A stretch of DNA of 64,000 nucleotides, from NCBI GenBank assembly GCA_943370285.1, contig CALRQJ020000004.1, positions 186,001 to 250,000 on the forward strand. Reading direction: 5' to 3'. The position numbers were made by a program, and so were the translations under genes. The stretch's first letter is position 1. Every line of letters begins with the position of its first letter. The notes under the pieces are model-generated. The model was not told the DNA's origin. It worked only from the letters and a program-made list of their open reading frames with translations, and did not search any database. The DNA comes from CALRQJ02 sp943370285 (lineage in GTDB: Bacteria; Bacteroidota; Bacteroidia; Chitinophagales; Chitinophagaceae). Positions 19,210 to 27,586 of this stretch are shown here, piece by piece.

Positions 19210-20076
19210 ATGAATTGGATTACATTTAATCAACTGAGTAAAGATGAGCTACATGAACAGCTAAAGGCATGTTGTGGTGCATCAAAATGGATTGAAGTGA
19301 TGATGGATGGCTTTCCGTTCGATGATGAAAAACAACTGTTGCACGCTGCTCAAAATACTTGGTATCATCAATGTTTAGCTGAAGATTGGTTAGCGGCATT
19401 TACACATCATCCAGCAATTGGCGATATAAAAACATTGGCTGAAAAATTTGCTTCCACGCAAAAGCTTGCTGCAAATGAACAAGCTGCAGTCAATGATGCT
19501 CCTGATTCCATCCTTCAAGCATTAGCGGACGCTAATACTGCTTATTATCAAAAATTTGGTTTTATTTTCATTGTGTGTGCTACAGGTAAGTCTGCATCCG
19601 AAATGCTGCGATTGATGAACGATCGGTTAATAAATTCTTATGAAGAAGAGCTAGCCATTGCAATGGGTGAACAATATAAAATCACTGTCATTCGGTTGAA
19701 GAAATTATTAGATGAAACTGATTGGTCTTTCTTAAAGCAAAGCCAAATTACAACACATGTTTTAGACACTTCAATTGGTAAACCCTGCAAAGACATTACG
19801 ATTCAGTTAAAACGCCTAAGTGACAACAATTGGATAACTATAGCCCAAGGGGTAACTAATACGGATGGAAGAATTGCAGATTTATTACCTCCCGGCAGAA
19901 TATTACTTCCCGGCAATTATTGTTTGGTATTTTACACCAAAGCTTATTTTGACACACAAGGTATAATGGGTTTTTATCCGGAAGTAGCCATTCAATTTTC
20001 GCTATTTGACGATACCCATTATCATGTTCCGTTATTGATTAATCCGTTTGGATATTCTACTTATCGAGGGAGTTAA
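19210..20076 (+). CDS. Bifunctional OHCU decarboxylase / 5-hydroxyisourate hydrolase (allantoin synthase)
   Basis: 288 residues. Residues about 1-170 are OHCU decarboxylase (UraD/PucL type) with the active-site HHPAIGD (His66, His67) and a variant of the usual SAxEQ motif, LAANEQ. Residues about 178-288 are a transthyretin-like HIU hydrolase, with TTHVLDTS (His183), TNTDGRI, and the diagnostic C-terminus YRGS. HIU hydrolase acts first and decarboxylase second, giving S-allantoin. Domain order is the same as in plant allantoin synthase. The gene follows PuuD by 44 bases and supplies allantoin to the allantoinase. Both active sites look intact. Confidence 0.93.
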   Translation: MNWITFNQLSKDELHEQLKACCGASKWIEVMMDGFPFDDEKQLLHAAQNTWYHQCLAEDWLAAFTHHPAIGDIKTLAEKFASTQKLAANEQAAVNDAPDSILQALADANTAYYQKFGFIFIVCATGKSASEMLRLMNDRLINSYEEELAIAMGEQYKITVIRLKKLLDETDWSFLKQSQITTHVLDTSIGKPCKDITIQLKRLSDNNWITIAQGVTNTDGRIADLLPPGRILLPGNYCLVFYTKAYFDTQGIMGFYPEVAIQFSLFDDTHYHVPLLINPFGYSTYRGS

Positions 20077-20091
20077 TCAGTAGCATATATT

Positions 20092-20137
20092 TAACATACT
20101 TAACAATACAAGTTCCAATTATACTCATAACATACTT
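20092..20137 (+). repeat. 10-bp direct repeat upstream of the CitE-like gene
   Basis: TAACATACTT occurs at 20092-20101 and 20128-20137, 36 bases apart, in the 64-base spacer; the second copy ends 3 bases before the start codon. It may be chance in AT-rich DNA or a paired binding site. Confidence 0.3.
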
Positions 20138-20140
20138 TAT

Positions 20141-21565
20141 ATGATACTTTCTATTCCTACTACATCAAAAGATAAATTATTTGCTGAGTTAAAAACAGCC
20201 AATACTGCTTTTCAGCAAATTTATCCCGGCGATAGAACCGAACGTCAGCCGGTTCATACTGTGTACGGTGGTGCTAATTTGTTTTCTGCTGATGCCATTC
20301 CAAAAATGGCAGCCAGGGCTTTAGAAATTTTCAATACTTATGCTCCTGATTTTGTCACTTTCGGAAAAATTTTTCATTTAGATGGCATCGATCAAGTGGA
20401 TGGCTCATTAACTGCTGAGGCTATTAAGAATGCTTATTGTTCCTTGTCCGCTGCTGAGCGTAAAAAGCATCCTGCAAGATTGAGTTATGAAGTGTATCAT
20501 AAAGTCATCAAAAAATTAGAACAAGAAGCCGTTGAAGATTTTAGAATCGATTTTGAAGATGGTTACGGAAACAGAAGTAATGAAGAGGAAGATGCCTGTG
20601 CTATTGAAGCTGCTAATGCAGTTGTAAAAGGAATGGAGCAAGATAGCTTATCGCCATTTATTGGCATTCGTATCAAGCCATTTACAGAAGAAATGAAAGA
20701 ACGAGGTGTGCGAACATTAGATATTTTCATAACCACTTTAGTGAAAACATCTGGCGGTAAATTGCCGGATAATTTTGTGGTGATGTTACCTAAAGTAACA
20801 ATTCCGGAACAAGTGGAAACATTGGTGGCATGTTTCGAAATTTTAGAATCGCAACTGCAGTTATCCAATAATAGTTTAAAGATGGAAATGATGGTAGAAA
20901 CCACACAATCTGTCATGGCAATAGATGGTACAATTCCATTATACAAATTTATTAAAGCCAGTAAAGGAAGATGTATTGCCACTCATTTCGGAACTTATGA
21001 TTATACAGCCTCTTGTAGCATTACCGCTAAATATCAAGAAATGGATCATCCTGTTTGCGACTTTGCCCATCATATGACTAAAGTGGCTTTGGCACATACC
21101 GGTATTTGGTTAAGCGATGGGGCCACAAATACGATGCCTATTGGTCCACATCGCGGCGAACAGCTCACTGTTGAACAATTGAAAGAAAATAGAGATACTG
21201 TTCATAGAGCTTGGAAGAAAGGTTACGATCATATTCGCCATTCTTTATGGAATGGATTTTACCAAGGCTGGGATTTGAACCCGGCACAATTTCCCATGCG
21301 TTATGCAGCAGTTTTTGCTTTCTTTTTAGAAAGCTATGATGATGCGGTAGAACGATTGAAAACTTTTGTTGAAAAAGCGGCAAGAGCAACATTGATTGGT
21401 GATGTATTTGATGATGCTGCAACAGGACAAGGTCTATTGAATTTCTTTCTAAAAGGCTTAAATAGTGGTGCTATTACCGAGGAAGAAGTATTGGCTACAG
21501 GATTAACATTGGACGAAATTAGAAGCCGATCTTTTAAGCAAATTTTGGAAAATAGAAAGTTGTAA
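20141..21565 (+). CDS. CitE/malyl-CoA-lyase-superfamily protein of purine-catabolism operon, function unknown
   Basis: 474 residues. I recognise a HpcH/HpaI-CitE-type TIM-barrel. There is an IGIRIKPF strand bearing the usual arginine, Glu253 in MMVETTQS and Asp287 in FGTYDYTAS at the spacing expected for the Mg2+ ligands, and an EDG motif (Glu139-Asp140). From memory, homologues are labelled DUF6986 or, misleadingly, phosphoenolpyruvate kinase. This superfamily makes or breaks C-C bonds next to a carboxylate, often with glyoxylate and acetyl-CoA. The gene sits between allantoin synthase and xdhC (4-base gap), so it probably acts on glyoxylate or ureidoglycolate, the products left after allantoicase. 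That assignment is inference only. Confidence 0.75.
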   Translation: MILSIPTTSKDKLFAELKTANTAFQQIYPGDRTERQPVHTVYGGANLFSADAIPKMAARALEIFNTYAPDFVTFGKIFHLDGIDQVDGSLTAEAIKNAYCSLSAAERKKHPARLSYEVYHKVIKKLEQEAVEDFRIDFEDGYGNRSNEEEDACAIEAANAVVKGMEQDSLSPFIGIRIKPFTEEMKERGVRTLDIFITTLVKTSGGKLPDNFVVMLPKVTIPEQVETLVACFEILESQLQLSNNSLKMEMMVETTQSVMAIDGTIPLYKFIKASKGRCIATHFGTYDYTASCSITAKYQEMDHPVCDFAHHMTKVALAHTGIWLSDGATNTMPIGPHRGEQLTVEQLKENRDTVHRAWKKGYDHIRHSLWNGFYQGWDLNPAQFPMRYAAVFAFFLESYDDAVERLKTFVEKAARATLIGDVFDDAATGQGLLNFFLKGLNSGAITEEEVLATGLTLDEIRSRSFKQILENRKL

Positions 21566-21568
21566 TGC

Positions 21569-22543
21569 ATGAATGTTTGGTCGTTTGTATATAATAAAGT
21601 TCAGGCTAATCTTCCAATAATCTTATTGTTTGTATTGGAGAGTGAAGGAAGTTCTCCGGGCAGAAAAGGATTTGCAATGGCAGTTGCGGCTGATGGCAGT
21701 TTTATAGGCACTATTGGTGGTGGCATTATGGAATATAAGTTGGTAGAAAAAGCTAAAGTACTCTTACAGCAGCAAGTTACTAGTGTATCAGTGATGCAAC
21801 AACATCATGACAAGCAGCATAGTGAACAAAGCGGTATGATTTGTTCTGGTAGACAGTTGATTGCATTTGTACCATTAGATCAAAAAGATTTGAATGTATT
21901 AGCTGAAATTGAAAGTGCTATTCAGTTGAATACTCAGTTATATTTTCAGCTTTGTCCAAACGGATTGACCATTATTAATTCGATCGAGAATATTCAAGTA
22001 AGCTACCAACAATTGTCCGATACAGATTGGAAGTATGTAGCATTAATCAATCAACAACCAATTGTACACATCATTGGTGGTGGACATGTTAGTTTAGCTG
22101 TATCGCAGCAAATGTCTTTACTTGGCTATACTATTAATGTGTATGACGATCGTGAAGGTTTGAGTACCCTTGTGAATAATCAATTTGCTAATAATAAATT
22201 AGTGGTTGATTATAACAATATTGCAATGCATTTGCAGCAATGCGAAAGTGATGTAGTTGTTATTATGACGGTTGGTTATAGAACCGATAAAATTGTATTA
22301 AAGCAATTATTACCGCTACAATTTGCATATATAGGATTGATGGGCAGCGAAGAAAAAATCAATACGTTACACAAAGAATTAGTGGAAGAGGGAATCGCTG
22401 TTGAAAATATGCAGCATGTTTTTATGCCAATAGGATTACCTATTTATAGCAAGACCACCGCTGAAATAGCAGTTAGCATAGCCGCTGAAATTGTCAAAGA
22501 AAAAAACAAGCAACTACCTACAGGCCGAAAAAAATCCCCATAA
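21569..22543 (+). CDS. xdhC: XdhC-family molybdenum cofactor insertion/maturation protein
   Basis: 324 residues. An N-terminal XdhC/CoxI domain has ESEGSSPGRKGFAMAV and GTIGGGIMEYKLVEKA, followed by a basic/His-rich linker and a C-terminal Rossmann domain starting IIGGGHVSLAVSQQ. XdhC binds sulfurated molybdopterin and delivers it to xanthine dehydrogenase. It is the last gene of the operon, 4 bases after the CitE-like gene, and fits the need of the XDH encoded 6 kb upstream. Confidence 0.93.
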   Translation: MNVWSFVYNKVQANLPIILLFVLESEGSSPGRKGFAMAVAADGSFIGTIGGGIMEYKLVEKAKVLLQQQVTSVSVMQQHHDKQHSEQSGMICSGRQLIAFVPLDQKDLNVLAEIESAIQLNTQLYFQLCPNGLTIINSIENIQVSYQQLSDTDWKYVALINQQPIVHIIGGGHVSLAVSQQMSLLGYTINVYDDREGLSTLVNNQFANNKLVVDYNNIAMHLQQCESDVVVIMTVGYRTDKIVLKQLLPLQFAYIGLMGSEEKINTLHKELVEEGIAVENMQHVFMPIGLPIYSKTTAEIAVSIAAEIVKEKNKQLPTGRKKSP

Positions 22544-22557
22544 ATTTTATGAGGATT
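22533..22557. terminator. Weak bidirectional hairpin between convergent genes
   Basis: AATCCCCA at 22533-22540 pairs with TGAGGATT at 22550-22557, with one mismatch, overlapping the xdhC stop codon. A run of As on the 5' side would give a U-run only on the minus strand, serving the gene to the right. Confidence 0.45.
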
Positions 22558-22567
22558 CAAAGCGTTC

Positions 22568-23752
22568 TTAGTCTATTCTTTTCAATAGAATGGTGTACAC
22601 CGGTAAATGGTCACTATAGCCATCAATAAATTTATCGCCGCTCCAAGTGCGTTTGGGATAACCTTTATAACGTCCTTCTTGCTCAATCATAAAATCTCTG
22701 CGAAAAATATGTGTCCTAAATAAAAACCAACCGCCAAATTGTTGTTGGTTTAAGAAAGGGTAGGAGAACATCACTTGATCAAACAGATTCCACTTACCGT
22801 TATAAGCAAGTGTGCCAAATCCTTTTTTGTGAATATCACTATAAGGGTTAAAAATTTCTCCTTGCTCAACTTTACTAATATCTGCTTTTGCTTTAATGCC
22901 GGTTACAACACTTGCATTTGAAGGGTCATCATTCAAATCTCCCATGATAATTACTCTTGCATTATTATGATCTGCAGCATTAATAGAGTCAACTACGGCT
23001 TTGCATGCTTTCGCAGCAATAACACGTAATTCTCTAGTAGCTTCTTCGCCATCTGCAATCAATGTTTCTCGGTCTAAACCGGTTCCGCCTGCAACAGTTC
23101 CATCTCTTGGTACAAAGTTGCGGCTGCTGTTTTGATAGGCATTGGTTTTAGCATTTACATCGGCATAATTAACGCCGCCTCTTCTACTCGGCCAATGATT
23201 GACGAAAATATGAACGGTATCGCCGGCTAAAATGCCCTTCACATACAAAATGTCACGGGTGTTGTAGCCTGTTTTTAAATCAACAGGAATTGATTTTCTG
23301 TCCAAAACCATAAAATATCTTGGACTGTAAATCAGCGCAACATCAATACCTCTACTGTCTTTAGAGTCGAAATGAACATATTGATACCCTCTGCTCGATA
23401 ATTTGTCGTGAAGAATTAAGTCGGTCAACGCAGTATCATTCTCTAATTCAACTACACCCAATAAAGCCAAACCGTCAGGATTCACATCTACTCCCATTTG
23501 GGAGATGACGGTAGCCATATTGTCTAGCTTCTTATTATATATAGTACTGTTATACTTTTTTACGGCTGTCGGTAGAAATTCTTCATCTTGAATCAAGGGA
23601 TTATCAACCGTATCGAACAAATTTTCGAGATTGTAAAACCCAACAATTGCTGAAATATATTGTGGTGCTTTAGTGGTATCTGTTGCAGATTGGGCCAAAA
23701 CACTTGATAAACAGTAAATTAAAGCACAAAAAAGCAGATTAATTCTTTTCAT
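22568..23752 (-). CDS. Secreted endonuclease/exonuclease/phosphatase-family protein
   Basis: 394 residues from ATG 23752, which is preceded by AAGGGAAT and begins a signal peptide (MKRINLLFCALIYC, cleavage near VLAQS); an in-frame ATG 7 codons earlier is less likely. The DNase I-like fold shows FYNLENLFD at the first strand, the metal glutamate in GVVELEND, HWPSRRGG, IMGDLNDDP, and the terminal SDHLPV. These are the catalytic positions of the superfamily. The substrate may be DNA/RNA or a phosphoester; Bacteroidota homologues are usually annotated only to family. It converges with xdhC and lies divergently from rpsJ. Confidence 0.88.
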   Translation of the reverse strand: MKRINLLFCALIYCLSSVLAQSATDTTKAPQYISAIVGFYNLENLFDTVDNPLIQDEEFLPTAVKKYNSTIYNKKLDNMATVISQMGVDVNPDGLALLGVVELENDTALTDLILHDKLSSRGYQYVHFDSKDSRGIDVALIYSPRYFMVLDRKSIPVDLKTGYNTRDILYVKGILAGDTVHIFVNHWPSRRGGVNYADVNAKTNAYQNSSRNFVPRDGTVAGGTGLDRETLIADGEEATRELRVIAAKACKAVVDSINAADHNNARVIIMGDLNDDPSNASVVTGIKAKADISKVEQGEIFNPYSDIHKKGFGTLAYNGKWNLFDQVMFSYPFLNQQQFGGWFLFRTHIFRRDFMIEQEGRYKGYPKRTWSGDKFIDGYSDHLPVYTILLKRID

Positions 23753-23960
23753 ATTCCCTTTGTTGAAGCGCAAAGTAAATGTAATTCAAATAATTTTGCT
23801 GCTTTCCCTAAGGATATAGAAATCGCATTGCTGCTTTGCCTAGTGGAGTCGATACCATTATTTGCAGCAACAATTACTATTTCAGAGCGTATTTTAAAAG
23901 TAGTTTTAACGGTAAGAGGTGCAAAAGCTGGATTTTTGTCTAAAAATATTTCTAAAAATG

Positions 23961-23991
23961 TTGGCATTTTAAATACAGCCCCTTACCTTTG
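23961..23991 (+). promoter_or_regulatory. Promoter of the S10-spc ribosomal operon
   Basis: TTGG at 23961-23964 and TACCTTTG at 23984-23991 are separated by 20 bases counted from TTG. This matches the Bacteroidota primary-sigma consensus (TTTG, 19-20 nt, TAnnTTTG). Transcription would start near 23998, about 23 bases before the rpsJ ATG. Confidence 0.85.
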
Positions 23992-23994
23992 CAC

Positions 23995-24012
23995 CCCAAT
24001 CATAAAATTGGG
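23995..24012 (+). promoter_or_regulatory. Hairpin at the 5' end of the ribosomal operon transcript
   Basis: CCCAAT at 23995-24000 and ATTGGG at 24007-24012 form a perfect 6-bp stem with a 6-nt loop, right at the predicted transcription start and 8 bases before the rpsJ ATG. It could stabilise the RNA 5' end or control rpsJ translation. Confidence 0.5.
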
Positions 24013-24020
24013 CCTTCAAT

Positions 24021-24326
24021 ATGTCGCAGAGAATCAGAATAAAATTACAGTCGTACGACCACAATCTGGTAGATAAATCTGCCGAGAAAATTGTGAAAAC
24101 TGTACGCAGTACAGGTGCGGTAGTAACAGGTCCTATTCCTTTACCCACCAGAAAGAAAATCTTTACCGTGTTGAAATCTCCACACGTTAATAAGAAAGCC
24201 CGTGAGCAGTTCCAGTTGTGTACGCATAAACGTTTGCTGGATATTTACACTTCTTCTTCAAGAACTGTAGATGCATTAAGCAAATTAGATTTGCCTTCTG
24301 GTGTTGAAGTTGAAATTAAAGCGTAG
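24021..24326 (+). CDS. rpsJ: 30S ribosomal protein S10
   Basis: 101 residues, complete, with MSQRIRIKLQSYDHNLVDKSAEKIV at the start and the S10 signature around GPIPLPTRKKIFTVLKSPHVNKKAREQF. It is part of the 30S head and is also the NusE partner in antitermination. Here it is the first gene of the operon; the usual rpsL-rpsG-fusA genes do not precede it. A 286-base leader separates it from rplC. Confidence 0.98.
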   Translation: MSQRIRIKLQSYDHNLVDKSAEKIVKTVRSTGAVVTGPIPLPTRKKIFTVLKSPHVNKKAREQFQLCTHKRLLDIYTSSSRTVDALSKLDLPSGVEVEIKA

Positions 24327-24612
24327 TTTTTTCTTTGGCATTAACCCCAAAGAATAGTTCTTATAATATTAAATATCATCTCTCAATCTTCTCGGATCAA
24401 TCGAAAGAGAAAAGAGCTCTGAATAAACTTATCCTCGGCTAACGTTGAGGTTACATATTTAACAAGCCCTTCGTGGTTTGTTTGCTACCGGTACTTCTAC
24501 TCCCTATAAGTGGGGAAACAACAGAAAAGGTCGGTGGGAAACTGGGATTGAAGTTCCGATACAATACATCGGAAATGTCCTTTATAACCAGGCGGGGCAT
24601 AAACCGCAGAAC
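24327..24612 (+). promoter_or_regulatory. Structured 286-base spacer / leader of rplC
   Basis: The longest non-coding stretch inside the ribosomal operon. An in-frame extension of rplC back to 24478 translates to a sequence unlike L3 and is rejected. The spacer holds an 8-bp perfect hairpin right after rpsJ (24331-24338 with 24347-24354) and a 7-bp one (TTCCGAT 24554-24560 with ATCGGAA 24568-24574) about 40 bases before the rplC ATG. The second is a candidate for autogenous control. No promoter match was seen. Confidence 0.55.
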
Positions 24613-25230
24613 ATGAAAGGTATTATTGGTAAAAAGATTGGGATGACCAGCATCTTCAGTCCTGATGGAAAGCAGGTTGCCTGCACCATTATTGAAGCTG
24701 GTCCCTGTGTTGTAACGCAGGTAAAGACCAAAGCGTCTGATGGTTACAATGCATTACAATTAGCATTCGGCGAAAAGAAAGAGAAAAACACTACACAAGC
24801 CGAATTAAATCACTTCGCTAAGGCTTCTACAGCCGCAAAAGCTTTCGTTAAAGAATTCCGAGATTATTCAATAGAAAAGGCACTTGGTGAAACCGTTACC
24901 ATCGACATTTTTACTGAAGGTGAAAGTGTTGAAATTGTAGGAACTACAAAAGGTAAAGGTTTTCAGGGTGTTGTAAAACGTCATGGCTTCTCTGGTGTGG
25001 GTGAAGGCTCACACGGACAGCACGACAGACAAAGAGCACCGGGTTCTATTGGTGGTTCTTCTTATCCTTCTAGAGTTTTCAAAGGGATGAGAATGGCTGG
25101 TCGTATGGGTGGCGACAGGGTTAAAATGAAAGGCCTCAAAGTGGTTAAATTATTCCCTGAGAAAAATTACATTTTGGTTAGTGGATCAGTTCCCGGCCAC
25201 AACGGTTCAATCGTATTAATCCAGAAGTAA
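24613..25230 (+). CDS. rplC: 50S ribosomal protein L3
   Basis: 205 residues from ATG 24613, where the family N-terminus MKGIIGKKIGMTSIF begins. The L3 core motif RVFKGMRMAGRMGGDRVKMKGLKVV lies near the C-terminus, and the central loop with RHGFSGVGEGSHGQHDRQ reaches the peptidyl-transferase centre. It is 21 bases upstream of rplD. Confidence 0.98.
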   Translation: MKGIIGKKIGMTSIFSPDGKQVACTIIEAGPCVVTQVKTKASDGYNALQLAFGEKKEKNTTQAELNHFAKASTAAKAFVKEFRDYSIEKALGETVTIDIFTEGESVEIVGTTKGKGFQGVVKRHGFSGVGEGSHGQHDRQRAPGSIGGSSYPSRVFKGMRMAGRMGGDRVKMKGLKVVKLFPEKNYILVSGSVPGHNGSIVLIQK

Positions 25231-25251
25231 TCACACTTTAATTCAAATCAA

Positions 25252-25887
25252 ATGCAAGTAGACGTTTTAAATATAAAGGGACAAAAGACCGGCAGAACGG
25301 TTGAATTGCCTGAAGAAGTATTTGGTGCCGAGCCAAATGACCATGTAATTTATCTTGCTGTTAAACAGTATCAAGCTGCTCAGCGTCAAGGTACGCATAA
25401 GGTTAAAACCCGTGCCGAAGTACAAGGTGCAAGCCGAAAATTACACAAGCAAAAAGGAACCGGTGGTGCTCGTAAGGGTAACTTACGTAACCCTCTTTAT
25501 AAGGGTGGTGGTACTATCTTCGGTCCAAAACCACATGGTTACGACATTAAATTAAACCGTAAGGTTAAAGATTTGGCTAAAATATCTGCCTTATCATACA
25601 AAGCTAAAGAAACTGCTATTTTGGTAGTAGAAGACTTGGTAATGGATACTCCAAAAACAAAGCAATTTGCTGAGTTGATGAAAGGGTTAAGTGTTGAGAA
25701 TAAAAAAGCATTGTTTGTATTACCTGATTACAATGATGGTGTATACTTAAGCTGCAGAAATATTCCTAATGCTGCTACTGCTTTGTTGAGTGATGTTAAT
25801 ACATACGATATTGTAAACGCCGATGTATTAGTATTTACTGAAGGTGCTGCTAAAATCTTCAGCGAAGAAGAAGGCGTAGAAGCATAA
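25252..25887 (+). CDS. rplD: 50S ribosomal protein L4
   Basis: 211 residues. It contains the L4 exit-tunnel loop (KQKGTGGARKGNLRNPLYKGGG) and the globular C-terminal half ending in ADVLVFTEGAAKIF. In Escherichia coli L4 represses its own S10 operon; no L4-responsive leader can be recognised here. It ends before an 89-base spacer with an 8-bp inverted repeat. Confidence 0.98.
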   Translation: MQVDVLNIKGQKTGRTVELPEEVFGAEPNDHVIYLAVKQYQAAQRQGTHKVKTRAEVQGASRKLHKQKGTGGARKGNLRNPLYKGGGTIFGPKPHGYDIKLNRKVKDLAKISALSYKAKETAILVVEDLVMDTPKTKQFAELMKGLSVENKKALFVLPDYNDGVYLSCRNIPNAATALLSDVNTYDIVNADVLVFTEGAAKIFSEEEGVEA

Positions 25888-25904
25888 GCAATGAATAAAA
25901 GATA

Positions 25905-25945
25905 GATTTAAAGGTGAGATAGATTTGTGTGTAGCATTTTAAATC
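25905..25945 (+). other. Inverted repeat in the rplD-rplW spacer
   Basis: GATTTAAA at 25905-25912 is matched by TTTAAATC at 25938-25945, with 25 nt between. AT-rich, so weaker evidence than the GC-containing hairpins further down the operon. Confidence 0.4.
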
Positions 25946-25976
25946 GCTGATTTCTGAAAATAACAAATTAATTGAG

Positions 25977-26276
25977 ATGAAACTTACAGACGTTTTAGTA
26001 AAACCAATACTTACCGAGAAAGCAAATTCACAACAAGAAAAGTTGAGAAGATTTGCCTTCAAAGTAGATCGTAAAGCGAATAAGCTTGAAATTAAAAAAG
26101 CGGTAGAAGAGTTTTACGGTGTTCAAGTGGTTGACGTAAACACAGTAGTTGTTCCTGCTAAAAATAAAACCCGTTTTACAAAAGCCGGTTTCATTAAAGG
26201 ACGTAAGCCAGCTTATAAAAAAGCAATGGTAACTGTAGCCGAGGGAGAAACAATTGACCTCTACGCTAATATTTAA
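25977..26276 (+). CDS. rplW: 50S ribosomal protein L23
   Basis: 99 residues with the L23 pattern MKLTDVLVKPILTEKA, FAFKVDRKANKLEIKKAVEEFYGV, and the basic extended loop KNKTRFTKAGFIKGRKPAYKKA. It binds 23S rRNA at the tunnel exit and is the docking site for trigger factor and SRP. Confidence 0.98.
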   Translation: MKLTDVLVKPILTEKANSQQEKLRRFAFKVDRKANKLEIKKAVEEFYGVQVVDVNTVVVPAKNKTRFTKAGFIKGRKPAYKKAMVTVAEGETIDLYANI

Positions 26277-26278
26277 TT

Positions 26279-26342
26279 AGCAGGCTTGCAAAGAATGGTA
26301 GTTCAACTACCGCAAAAGTTGAAAACAAAATCTAAACCTGCT
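26279..26342 (+). other. Nested hairpins in the rplW-rplB spacer
   Basis: GGTAGT 26297-26302 and ACTACC 26306-26311 form a 6-bp stem with a 3-nt loop, enclosed by AGCAGG 26279-26284 and CCTGCT 26337-26342. Confidence 0.5.
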
Positions 26343-26373
26343 TTACAATAGATGTAAGGCTAAAAGAACAAAA

Positions 26374-27213
26374 ATGGCACTAAGAAAATTTAAACCCATT
26401 ACCGCAGGTACTCGTTGGAGAATTGGTAATGCTTACGCAGAAATTACAACTGATACTCCTGAAAAGAGTTTGTTAGAACCCATCAAAAAAACCGGTGGTC
26501 GTAACTTTCAGGGTCGTAGATCTATGCGTTACATTGGTGGTGGTAATAAGAAGCAATACCGTGTAATCGATTTTAAGAGAAATAAGACGAATATTCCTGC
26601 AACTGTTGCATCTATCGAATACGATCCAAATCGTACCGCATTCATCGCTCTATTGAACTATGTAGATGGTGAAAAAAGATACATCATTGCACCACAAGGT
26701 TTACAAGTTGGTCAGCAAGTAATTAGCGGCGATACTGTAGCACCTGAAGTTGGTAACGCATTGCCAATGAAGAATATGCCTTTAGGTACCAATATTCACA
26801 ATATTGAAATGCAGCCTGGTCAAGGTGGAATCTTAGTTCGTAGTGCCGGTACAAGTGCACAGTTAACGAACAAAGAAGAGAAATACGCTGTATTGAAAAT
26901 GCCAAGTGGCGAATTGCGTAAGGTATTGGTTAATTGTGTTGCAACAGTAGGTGTTGTAAGTAACAGTGACCATAACTTAGAAAGCATGGGTAAAGCAGGT
27001 AGAAACCGTTGGAAGGGTATTAAGCCTCGTAACCGTGGTGTTGCCATGAACCCAGTAGATCACCCAATGGGTGGTGGTGAAGGTAAAGCTTCCGGAGGCC
27101 AGCCTAGATCTAGAAATGGTCAATACTCAAGAGGTCTTAAAACCCGTACTAAAGGTAAAGGCAGCGACAAATTGATTATTCAGAGAAGCAACGGTAAAAA
27201 ATTAGCTAAGTAA
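26374..27213 (+). CDS. rplB: 50S ribosomal protein L2
   Basis: 279 residues, near the usual 274-280. It holds LLEPIKKTGGRNFQGR near the N-terminus and the universally conserved C-terminal loop VAMNPVDHPMGGGEGKASGG, whose histidine lies close to the peptidyl-transferase centre. It is needed for subunit association and rRNA assembly. Confidence 0.98.
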   Translation: MALRKFKPITAGTRWRIGNAYAEITTDTPEKSLLEPIKKTGGRNFQGRRSMRYIGGGNKKQYRVIDFKRNKTNIPATVASIEYDPNRTAFIALLNYVDGEKRYIIAPQGLQVGQQVISGDTVAPEVGNALPMKNMPLGTNIHNIEMQPGQGGILVRSAGTSAQLTNKEEKYAVLKMPSGELRKVLVNCVATVGVVSNSDHNLESMGKAGRNRWKGIKPRNRGVAMNPVDHPMGGGEGKASGGQPRSRNGQYSRGLKTRTKGKGSDKLIIQRSNGKKLAK

Positions 27214-27253
27214 TCAAGCTGGTTTAAATTTTAAAATTTCAAATTGAAATAAA

Positions 27254-27523
27254 ATGGCTCGTTCGATTAAAAAAGGCCCTTATGTTGAGGTAAAACTAGA
27301 AAACAAGGTAATTGCCATCAACGACGGTAAAAACAAAAAAGCGGTAATCAAAACTTGGAGTCGTCGTTCTACAATTACTCCTGATTTTGTAGGCCACACA
27401 TTTGCTGTTCATAATGGAAATAAGTTTATTCCTGTTTACGTAACTGAATTTATGGTTGGTCATAAGTTAGGTGAATTTGCCCCTACCCGTAACTTTAAAG
27501 GGCATGCAGGAACTAAAAAATAA
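27254..27523 (+). CDS. rpsS: 30S ribosomal protein S19
   Basis: 89 residues. The start MARSIKKGPYVEVKLENKV and the end GHKLGEFAPTRNFKGHAG are typical. It lies in the 30S head next to S13. A short AT-rich hairpin (27236-27250) precedes the start codon. Confidence 0.98.
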   Translation: MARSIKKGPYVEVKLENKVIAINDGKNKKAVIKTWSRRSTITPDFVGHTFAVHNGNKFIPVYVTEFMVGHKLGEFAPTRNFKGHAGTKK

Positions 27524-27532
27524 ATAACCAGA

Positions 27533-27563
27533 TCTGGAAAATAGATTCATTTCCTATTCCAGA
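27533..27563 (+). other. Hairpin in the rpsS-rplV spacer
   Basis: TCTGGAA at 27533-27539 pairs perfectly with TTCCAGA at 27557-27563 across a 17-nt loop. Confidence 0.5.
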
Positions 27564-27586
27564 CTATACACTCGAAACTGAATAAA

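Noticed and set aside
20563..20982. 139-codon reading frame on the minus strand
   Set aside because: It lies wholly inside the CitE-like gene; shadow of a real gene.
23828..24076. Possible 82-residue gene upstream of rpsJ
   Set aside because: It overlaps the operon promoter and the rpsJ start in another frame and has no recognisable features.
24478..24612. Upstream extension of rplC by 45 residues
   Set aside because: The extension does not resemble L3, and the family N-terminus MKGIIGKKIGMTS starts at 24613.
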